NCBI GenBank assembly: GCA_030418545.1
Contig: QAIB01000002.1
Location: 744,001-808,000, forward strand
DNA from: Xenophilus aerolatus
GTDB lineage: Bacteria; Pseudomonadota; Gammaproteobacteria; Burkholderiales; Burkholderiaceae_C
DNA length: 64,000 nucleotides
Direction: 5' to 3'
The position numbers and the translations under genes are program-made. Positions 58,128 to 64,000 of this stretch are shown here, piece after piece; positions within the stretch are counted from its first letter, which is position 1, and each line of letters begins with the position of its first letter. The notes under the pieces were generated by a model. It made no database searches. It worked only from the letters and a program-made list of their open reading frames with translations, and was not told the DNA's origin.

Positions 58128-58895
58128 TCAACGGCACATGGGCCAGCCGCCGACCTCCAGGTGGAAGTGGTCGGCATGCACCGCGTTGTAGCCCGGCCCC
58201 AGCACGCCGTCGAAGCTGCGGCAGGCGCCGGCCTGCAGGTCGTACAGGAAGGCCTGCACCGGGTCGGTGGCGCCGCGCCCGTCTGACCAGGGCCGCGCGG
58301 CGTCGCGCCGCACGACGAGCGCGCGGCCGCCCTCGAGCGTGATGCCTGCGACGTCGAGCGCATCGGCGGTGGCATGGCGGCTGCGCTGCCCGGTCGCGCG
58401 CCCGTCGCCGCTGTTGATGTCGCGGCAGGCGTAGCTGCCCAGGTGCTGCACCGACGCAGCGGGCCGGCCGAAGTGCCGGCGCGCCAGCGGCTGCAGTTCG
58501 TGCCGCTCCCACATCGCAAATGACAGGGCGGCGCGGCAGCTCAGCAGGGTCGGTGTGCTCAGTGCCACCTCGCGGCCGGCGCGCAGGCGCACCGCGTTCT
58601 CGAGTCCGCAGCCGCGCTGCAGCGGGCGGTCGGGCACCGCGTCGAAGCGCAGGCCCGCGGCCTGCAGCGCCGCCGCGCAGGCGACCGGGTCGGCGCGGGT
58701 GCGCCGCAGCTTCAACGGCGTGAGCCAGTTGGGCGTCTGCGCCACATCGAGCGGCGCGAAGGGGTCGAAGCGCGGCGGCAGCGTGAGCCAGCCCGCTGCG
58801 CGCCAAGCCCAGGCCGCGACCGCCGCCAAGACCAGCATCGCCAGCAGCCACGGCCAGCGGCGGCGAGGACGTGGCGAGGCGGGATCGCTGGACAT
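58128..58895 (-). CDS. Extensin-like C-terminal family protein (PF06904)
   Basis: A 255-residue protein with an N-terminal membrane anchor ([21 protein letters not shown]) and a periplasmic extensin-like domain. The possible zinc site reads [14 protein letters not shown] and [11 protein letters not shown], resembling the His/Asp/His pattern of LAS-type peptidoglycan peptidases. Conserved cysteines occur in [20 protein letters not shown] and [11 protein letters not shown] cell-wall hydrolase role is plausible but unproven. It precedes the MFS gene and is divergent from the MOSC gene. Confidence 0.85.
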   Translation of the reverse strand: MSSDPASPRPRRRWPWLLAMLVLAAVAAWAWRAAGWLTLPPRFDPFAPLDVAQTPNWLTPLKLRRTRADPVACAAALQAAGLRFDAVPDRPLQRGCGLENAVRLRAGREVALSTPTLLSCRAALSFAMWERHELQPLARRHFGRPAASVQHLGSYACRDINSGDGRATGQRSRHATADALDVAGITLEGGRALVVRRDAARPWSDGRGATDPVQAFLYDLQAGACRSFDGVLGPGYNAVHADHFHLEVGGWPMCR

Positions 58896-58943
58896 GGATT
58901 TGAAGAAAAAGTTGGCCGGAGAGCCCGTCGGGCGTGCGCAGCA

Positions 58944-58961
58944 TGCTATCAAAAGAGAAGC
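58944..58961. repeat. Decayed GCTAT-type repeat fragment
   Basis: GCTATCAAAAGAGAAGC keeps one half-palindrome of the dispersed family, but the remainder does not align with the six clear copies. It sits between the extensin-like and MOSC genes. Confidence 0.35.
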
Positions 58962-58997
58962 ATCCGTTTCGCTTTTCCGGGCCGGCCACAATGCCGC

Positions 58998-59516
58998 ATG
59001 GACCTCGACCTGCGCACGCTGACCCGACGCTTCGCCCAGCCCGGCCGGCTGGAAGCGATCCACCTGCGTCCCGCGCGGCGCGCGCCGGTGCAGGCCGTGC
59101 ACGAAGCCGTCGCCATCGCCGGCCGCGGCCTCGATGGCGACCGCAGCGCCCGGGCCGCCACGGTGGGCGGCAAGCGCCAGGTCACGCTGCTGCAGGCCGA
59201 ACACCTGCCCGTGATCGCCGCGCTGGCCGCGCGCCCGCGCGTGGAGGCCGCGGACCTGCGTCGCAACCTCGTGGTGTCGGGCCTCAACCTCGTCGCCGCA
59301 CGCGCGCTGTTTCGCGACCAGCCGATGGTGCTGCGCCTCGGCGATGCGGTGGTGCTGGAGCTCAGCGGCCCCTGCGAGCCGTGCTCGCGCATGGAGGAGC
59401 TGCTGGGCCCCGGCGGCTACAACGCGCTGCGCGGCCATGGCGGCATGACCGCGCGCGTGCTCGCCGGTGGTGTGCTGCGTGTGGGCGATGCGGTGCGCTG
59501 CGAGGCGCGGGACTAG
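58998..59516 (+). CDS. MOSC-domain protein
   Basis: A 172-residue MOSC domain protein, a fold used for sulfur and molybdenum-cofactor carriage and in YiiM-like reductases. The conserved sequence [10 protein letters not shown] and the cysteine segment [15 protein letters not shown] (conserved Cys) are present, with [12 protein letters not shown] between. No molybdoenzyme partner is nearby, so the substrate is open. The 3' end overlaps the convergent YdjC/ChbG gene by four bases. Confidence 0.9.
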   Translation: MDLDLRTLTRRFAQPGRLEAIHLRPARRAPVQAVHEAVAIAGRGLDGDRSARAATVGGKRQVTLLQAEHLPVIAALAARPRVEAADLRRNLVVSGLNLVAARALFRDQPMVLRLGDAVVLELSGPCEPCSRMEELLGPGGYNALRGHGGMTARVLAGGVLRVGDAVRCEARD

Positions 59517-60373
59517 CGGACGAAGCTCGGTCGAACGAACGCGCATTGCGACAGGGGCCGCAGATGCACCTGCACGTCGCCCGCGCTCACCACCGGCTTG
59601 AGCAGCGCGAGCGCCGACAGCTCCTCCACGCGGGCTTCGCCCACCGCATCGCCGTCGACGGCGCGCACCGAGGGGTGGCACATCAGCACGTCGCCCGCGC
59701 GCGCCTGCGCCAGCCAGGCCTGCATGCGGCGCAGGTAGGCGCTGCGGCCGCCGTCGAAACCGTACACGCCGAGCAAACGCCGGCTCATGGGCAGGCCGCG
59801 CTGGCGCGCCAGCGTCTCCAGCCCGGGCCCGCCCAGTGCGTGGATGAGGCGATGCTTGGCGGGCGCCGAGGCCGCTGGACCTGGGGGGCGCGTGCTGCGC
59901 AGCCACGGGGGGGCGCCGGGGTAGCGCGTCGCGAGCGCCTCGACGAGTTGCTCGCGCACGCCGGGCAACTGGTGCACGTGGCGGTGGCCGTCGACGTGCG
60001 CGGGCGCACGGCCCATGGCCTGCTCGAAGCGGTCGAGCTGCGCGTCGATGGCCGCGCGCACGGCCTTCCGGTCGAGCTGGCGTGTCAGGCTGCGCAGGAC
60101 CAGGCCGGGCAGCGAGGCCTCCGCGGGTGAGGGGTCCACCGCCGTGAGGTCCAGGTGCAGGCCCACGTCGGCCTGCTCCGGCGGCAGCACGCGCAGGCGC
60201 CGGGCCCCGGGCAGCCAGGCCGAACGCAGCACCATGCAGCTGGTGGCCGTGACGGCGCCGCGCTCGATCAACGACAGCACGGCCTGGTTGATGCCCTCGG
60301 AGAGGCCGAAATCATCGGCGCAGATGCAGAGGGTGCGGGCGTCGCCGGCCCCGTGTTGGACGAGCGAGCTCAC
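59513..60373 (-). CDS. YdjC/ChbG-family carbohydrate deacetylase (NaxD/LgmC-like)
   Basis: A 286-residue metal-dependent deacetylase. The metal motif [17 protein letters not shown], the HLDLTA segment and [18 protein letters not shown] show the Asp and His ligands of the family. In Francisella the relative NaxD deacetylates undecaprenyl-phosphate N-acetylgalactosamine before transfer to lipid A. The gene is last of a four-gene operon and starts at a GTG overlapping the upstream ArnT-like gene. That setting favours an undecaprenyl-phosphate-linked sugar rather than chitobiose as substrate (inference). Confidence 0.88.
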   Translation of the reverse strand: MSSLVQHGAGDARTLCICADDFGLSEGINQAVLSLIERGAVTATSCMVLRSAWLPGARRLRVLPPEQADVGLHLDLTAVDPSPAEASLPGLVLRSLTRQLDRKAVRAAIDAQLDRFEQAMGRAPAHVDGHRHVHQLPGVREQLVEALATRYPGAPPWLRSTRPPGPAASAPAKHRLIHALGGPGLETLARQRGLPMSRRLLGVYGFDGGRSAYLRRMQAWLAQARAGDVLMCHPSVRAVDGDAVGEARVEELSALALLKPVVSAGDVQVHLRPLSQCAFVRPSFVR

Positions 60374-61968
60374 GCCGCTGCTCCCGCGCGAGGAACGGTG
60401 CCCCGCGGGCCGCTGTGCGACAGGCAGTCCGCGCCATCGCCGGCCCGGCCGTCGTGACGCCACACGGCGATGTGGGCGTTGGACGTGACCGGTGTCATGC
60501 CCAGCACCCACGGCGCGAAGACCGGGGCGTCCGGCGGCCCGATGACCCAGCTGCGCCCCGCAGCGCACACGGCCGCCGGCTGCACCTCGATCGGCTGCAG
60601 CAGCCGCGTCGCAGCGTCGGCGTCGAAGCGGGCGGCGTCGGCCAGCTCCTTGCGCCAGTTGTCGCTCGCCTGCGCCACCTCGGGCCGCCAGTCGGCCGCC
60701 ACCACCGCCGGGGCCGGCAGCCGCCAATAGAAGGGCAGCTCGTAGAAGTACTGGCCCAGCATCACCACCCGGTCGCCCGGCGCCACCGCCTGGCCGGCGG
60801 GCAGGTGGAGGGTGGCGTCGGGCGGCGTGCCCAGGCGAGCGGCCAGCACCACGCTGCCCAGGCAGGCCAGCGCGGCGGCACCGGCCGTCGCACCCAGCAG
60901 CCGGCGGCCGGCCCCTGCGGTGGCGGCGCGCCCGGCGAAACGCGCGATGCCGGTGGCCAGCGGTGGCAGGGCCGGCAGCACGTAGCCGATGAGCTTGGAG
61001 CGCGGCAGCGAGAAGAAGAGCACGACCACCACGGCCCAGGCCAGCATGAGCAGGTCCACGTCGTCGAGCCGGCGTCGCGCCCGGCCCGGCCCATCCTCCG
61101 GCCGACGCCAGGCGGCCAGCAGCCACGCCGACCACGGCAGGCACAGGCCCAGCATCACCGGCAGGTAGAACCAGAAGGGGTGCTCGTTGTTGAAGCCGCC
61201 CGCGGCGAAGCGCCGGAAGTGCTGGGTGATGACGAAATAGTCGAAGAAGGCCGGGAAGGTCCGCTGCATGGCGACGAACCATGGCCCCGCGATCGCCAGC
61301 AGCAGCAGCCAGCCCGGCCACCACGCGGCCAGCCGCAGCACGCGCGGCCGCCGGCTGGCGAGGGCCCACAGCAGCACCACGCCCGCCGGCAGCACGACGC
61401 CGATCAGGCCCTTGGACAGCAGGCCCAGCGCGGCAGCCGCGAAGGCCAGGGCCAGTGCGCCGCGCCAGGGTCGGCCGCATTCCCGGGCCAGGGCGGCGTC
61501 CACGGCCGCCAGCACGCAGGCCGAGATGCAGCCGGCCACCAGCATGTCGAGGTTGGCGAACTGTGCCCCCACGTAGAAGAAGGGCGCGCTGCACAGCACC
61601 GCGGTCGCCAGGCGCGCCTGCGCGTGCGAGGCGTGGCGCCGCAGGAACCAGAAGAGCGCGCCCGCCGCCAGCCAGGCACCCACCAGCGAAGGCAGGCGCG
61701 CGGCCCACGGATGAGGACCGGCGACGGCCATGGCGGCGGCACCGATCCAGTAGAAAAGCGGCGGCTTGTGGAAGAAGGGCAGTCCGTTCAGGCGCGGCAC
61801 CAGCCAGTCGCCCGACTGCAGCATGGCGTAGGCCACGCTGGCGTAGCGCCCTTCGTCCGGCGACGTCAGCGGCCGCCAGCCGATGCTCAGCGCCAGCCAC
61901 AGCGCCGCGACGAGGAGGAAGGCCGCATCGCCGCGCGCGCCATCGGGGCGCGCCGGCGCGCGGTTCAT
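60370..61968 (-). CDS. ArnT-like lipid A sugar transferase (GT-C, PMT family)
   Basis: A 532-residue inner membrane glycosyltransferase with about twelve helices. The N-terminal periplasmic loop has RPLTSPDEGRYASVAYAML with the Asp-Glu catalytic pair of ArnT/PMT enzymes, followed by GDWLVPRLNGLPFFHKPPLF. Members move an undecaprenyl-phosphate-linked amino sugar to a lipid A phosphate. Together with the adjacent GT2 and deacetylase it fits FlmK of Francisella or LgmB of Bordetella. Its coding ends overlap both neighbours (ATGA and GTGA). Confidence 0.88.
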   Translation of the reverse strand: MNRAPARPDGARGDAAFLLVAALWLALSIGWRPLTSPDEGRYASVAYAMLQSGDWLVPRLNGLPFFHKPPLFYWIGAAAMAVAGPHPWAARLPSLVGAWLAAGALFWFLRRHASHAQARLATAVLCSAPFFYVGAQFANLDMLVAGCISACVLAAVDAALARECGRPWRGALALAFAAAALGLLSKGLIGVVLPAGVVLLWALASRRPRVLRLAAWWPGWLLLLAIAGPWFVAMQRTFPAFFDYFVITQHFRRFAAGGFNNEHPFWFYLPVMLGLCLPWSAWLLAAWRRPEDGPGRARRRLDDVDLLMLAWAVVVVLFFSLPRSKLIGYVLPALPPLATGIARFAGRAATAGAGRRLLGATAGAAALACLGSVVLAARLGTPPDATLHLPAGQAVAPGDRVVMLGQYFYELPFYWRLPAPAVVAADWRPEVAQASDNWRKELADAARFDADAATRLLQPIEVQPAAVCAAGRSWVIGPPDAPVFAPWVLGMTPVTSNAHIAVWRHDGRAGDGADCLSHSGPRGTVPRAGAAA

Positions 61969-63035
61969 GGCACCGTCTCCTCGAGGCCCTGGCCGCTGTG
62001 CTCGCGCACCACGAAGAGCGGGCGGCCCTTGACCTCCTCGAAGATGCGGCCGACGTACTCGCCCACCACGCCCAGCGACAGCATCTGGATGCCGATGAAG
62101 AACATGAGGCTGACGACGATGGTGGTCCAGCCCGGCACGGGATTGCCGGACACGAGATGATCCAGCACCAGGTAAGTGCCGTAGCCCAGCGCCGGCAGCG
62201 CCATCACCAGGCCCAGGATGCTGATCAGCCGCAACGGCCAGGTGGTGAAGGAGGTCAGGCCGTCCAGCGCCAGGTGCAGCAGGCGCAGCGCGCCGAAGCG
62301 GCTGCGGCCCTGCGCGCGCGGTGCAGGCGTGTAGGGCAGGGCGACGGCGCGAAAGCCCACCCAGGCATACAAGCCCTTCATGAAACGGCTGCGCTCGGGC
62401 AGGGACAGCAGGGCGGCGACCACCTTGCGGTCCATGAGCCGGAAGTCGCCTGCGTCCTCGGGCAGGGGCACGCGGCTCCCGGCGTTCACGAGCCGGTAGA
62501 AGAGCTGGCTGCCCCAGCGCTTGAACGCGGCTTCGTCGGTACGGTTCTCGCGCACGGCATACACCACCTCGGCCCCCGCGCGCCAGTGGGCCACCATCGA
62601 CAGGATCAGCTGCGGCGCGTGCTGCAGGTCGCCGTCGAGCAGCACCACCGCGTCGCCGCGCGCCGCGGCCAGGCCGGCGCTCAGTGCCGCCTCCTTGCCG
62701 AAGTTGCGCGACAGGCTTAGGCAGCGGAAGCCTGCGAGCTGGCACCACTCGCGCGCCACCTGCGCGGTGGCGTCGGTGCTGCCGTCGTCGACCACGATCA
62801 CCTCCCAGCGCAGGCCGCTCTGTTCGAGCGTGCTCTCGAGCAGCGGCAGCAAGTGGCGCAGGTTGGCCGCTTCGTTGAAGCAGGGCACCACGCAGGACAG
62901 GCTCGGCGTGTCGGGAGCGCGCACGGCCTGCGGCACGGGGTCGGTCGCCACCGCGGCGAGACGCGGCCCGCCCACGGGCGGCGCCTGCGGCGGCGAGGGC
63001 ATGTGGCGCAGCACGGCGCCTTGCGCGGGGCTCAT
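61965..63035 (-). CDS. Polyprenyl-phosphate glycosyltransferase, GT2 (ArnC/GtrB type)
   Basis: A 356-residue enzyme expected to put a sugar on undecaprenyl phosphate. The catalytic domain shows LSCVVPCFNEAANL, VIVVDDGSTDATAQV, LSRNFGKEAALSAGL and the metal motif VLLDGDLQHAP. Two C-terminal membrane helices lie around FTTWPLRLISILGLVMALPALG and TIVVSLMFFIGIQMLSLGVV. A 45-residue Pro/Ala-rich N-terminal stretch precedes the domain, and MPSPPQAPP could be a later start. It overlaps both neighbouring genes by four bases. Confidence 0.9.
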   Translation of the reverse strand: MSPAQGAVLRHMPSPPQAPPVGGPRLAAVATDPVPQAVRAPDTPSLSCVVPCFNEAANLRHLLPLLESTLEQSGLRWEVIVVDDGSTDATAQVAREWCQLAGFRCLSLSRNFGKEAALSAGLAAARGDAVVLLDGDLQHAPQLILSMVAHWRAGAEVVYAVRENRTDEAAFKRWGSQLFYRLVNAGSRVPLPEDAGDFRLMDRKVVAALLSLPERSRFMKGLYAWVGFRAVALPYTPAPRAQGRSRFGALRLLHLALDGLTSFTTWPLRLISILGLVMALPALGYGTYLVLDHLVSGNPVPGWTTIVVSLMFFIGIQMLSLGVVGEYVGRIFEEVKGRPLFVVREHSGQGLEETVP

Positions 63036-63613
63036 GGCACCCGCCCCTGCGTCGGCCGGGCACCTTGCTGGATGCGTGCGAAGGCCGGCGCGACACGCTG
63101 CGTCGCCAGGCACTGCAGCGCCATGAACAGGCCCTGCATCGCCAGCGCAAGCACCAGGCCCGCGGCGATGTCCGACGGGAAATGCACGCCCGCATAGATC
63201 CGTGCCCAGCCGGTGGCGAGCGCGAGCAGCGCTGCTGCCGGCGCCCAGCGTCGCAGGCTCGGGCGCGCCGCGAGGGCCAGCGCGATGAAGAACATCACCG
63301 TGGCATGGGTGCTGGGCATGGCGGGGCTGGGGCCATGGGCGATATGCGCGGGGGCCAGGCCCAGCATGAAAGGCCGCGGCAGCCCGATCCGGTCCGCGAG
63401 GGCATGCGCCAGGAAGGACGCGACGCCGGCCATCGCCAGCGCCGCCAGCAGGTAGCCGCGATCGTGCGGCTGGCGCCATGCGGCCCAGCCCATCAGGGCG
63501 GCGCACAGCCAGGCGCCGCCGTCGGCGATGGCGGAGGCGATGGGCAGCAGCCAGGGGGCGGGTGAGGGGCCAGCGGTCATCAGCAGAAACAGGGCGGTGT
63601 CGGGATGCGTCAT
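63032..63613 (-). CDS. PAP2-family membrane phosphatase
   Basis: A 193-residue membrane phosphatase. The three-part PAP2 signature is visible: DRIGLPRPF (first Arg), PSTHATVMF (usually PSGH) and WARIYAGVHFPSDI (catalytic His, Asp). Relatives dephosphorylate undecaprenyl pyrophosphate, lipid A (LpxE/LpxF) or phosphatidate. Heading a lipid A sugar-modification operon, it may recycle the carrier or free a lipid A position (inference). ATG 63613 (MTHPDT) is chosen; an ATG at 63634 is also possible. Confidence 0.87.
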   Translation of the reverse strand: MTHPDTALFLLMTAGPSPAPWLLPIASAIADGGAWLCAALMGWAAWRQPHDRGYLLAALAMAGVASFLAHALADRIGLPRPFMLGLAPAHIAHGPSPAMPSTHATVMFFIALALAARPSLRRWAPAAALLALATGWARIYAGVHFPSDIAAGLVLALAMQGLFMALQCLATQRVAPAFARIQQGARPTQGRVP

Positions 63614-63747
63614 GCGCGGCCTCGCGCAAGGCATTCGAACGGCACCCCAGGGAGTGAAGGAGACAAGGAGTTCATGGTCGGCTCCGGCGGAAACGATCGT
63701 CCATCGCGGCAGGGCCGCGACGGGGCCGGCGGCGCAGCGCGCCGCGT

Positions 63748-64000
63748 TCAGCAGGAGACCGGTGGAGGTGCGAGCGCGGGTGGGCGCGCCCGCCGGGGCG
63801 CCGAAGGTGGGGGCGGGCCGCCGCGGGGGCAGGGCCGGTGGCGCGGCGGCATGGCGAGGCGCAGGGCGGGCGCGATGCGCGGCACGGCGAGCGCCAGCAC
63901 GAGCGCGAGCAGCCCGGTGAAGGCGCCGAGGACATCGGCAAAGGCGTGGGACGACTGCGCGCCGGCGCCCAGCGGCACGAACAGCGTGGTCTCGTGCTCG
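63748..64000 (-). CDS. C-terminal part of a membrane protein (cut by window edge)
   Basis: The minus-strand frame enters at the window edge with EHETTLFVPLGAGAQSSHAF, continues ADVLGAFTGLLALVLALAVP and ends in a Pro/Arg-rich tail. One membrane helix is visible. The AFADVLGAFTGLLAL pattern recalls the last helix of VanZ-like proteins, but this is weak. The low-complexity tail could also be a frame accident. The gene stands 134 bases upstream of the PAP2 gene on the same strand. Confidence 0.45.
   Translation of the reverse strand, partial: EHETTLFVPLGAGAQSSHAFADVLGAFTGLLALVLALAVPRIAPALRLAMPPRHRPCPRGGPPPPSAPRRARPPALAPPPVSC

Overview
The window is a GC-rich (roughly two thirds G+C) bacterial chromosome segment with tightly packed genes. 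Gene content and order (ilvI-ilvH-ilvC-pssA-leuA, cysI with a DUF934 partner, pobA divergent from an IclR-type regulator, H+-pyrophosphatase opposite soluble pyrophosphatase, Bug-family binding protein, TPP riboswitches on transport genes) point to a betaproteobacterium of the Burkholderiales, most likely Comamonadaceae and probably close to Variovorax. This is inferred from recognised families, not from a database search. No prophage, transposase, CRISPR array or rRNA was seen. One tRNA gene (tRNA-Asn) is present.

Layout. 1-5.5 kb: end of a thioredoxin 2 gene, a predicted metal-dependent hydrolase divergent from a TetR regulator with two matching operators, a periplasmic peroxiredoxin, a phospholipase D-like lipoprotein and two small proteins. 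5.5-9.5 kb: membrane H+-pyrophosphatase with an OmpA-like tail, opposite soluble pyrophosphatase, then a fasciclin protein. 9.6-18 kb: Bug binding protein, M20 peptidase and LysR regulator, a QseBC-like two-component system, a FemAB/GNAT-like protein and a DMT exporter. 18-22 kb: PII protein, then a six-gene leftward operon (sigma factor, DUF3619, DUF3106, RDD, DgkA, LOG). 22-31 kb: branched-chain amino acid cluster ilvI-ilvH-ilvC, pssA, a leucine leader peptide with attenuator, and two different 2-isopropylmalate synthases. 31-41 kb: PBP7-type endopeptidase, IclR regulator, N-end-rule transferases aat/bpt, pobA/pobR, a second two-component system, a ferredoxin, tRNA-Asn and a DegQ/MucD-type protease.

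41-49 kb is a thiamine island: a TonB-dependent receptor and the CytX transporter, each behind a TPP riboswitch, with thiO-thiS-thiG-thiE between them and thiD on the opposite strand. 49-56 kb is assimilatory sulfate reduction: cysH-cysD-cysN followed by fdxA and a ferredoxin-NADP reductase, and a separate cysI-DUF934 operon. The two sulfur operons share a nearly duplicated promoter region. 56-64 kb: MFS transporter, extensin-like protein, MOSC protein and a four-gene operon (PAP2 phosphatase, GT2, ArnT-like transferase, YdjC/ChbG deacetylase) resembling lipid A amino-sugar modification systems.

Three families of short dispersed repeats lie across the window. The commonest (six clear copies and one decayed) has a GCTAT...ATAGC palindrome at one end; three copies lie inside coding sequence and one supplies a ribosome binding site.
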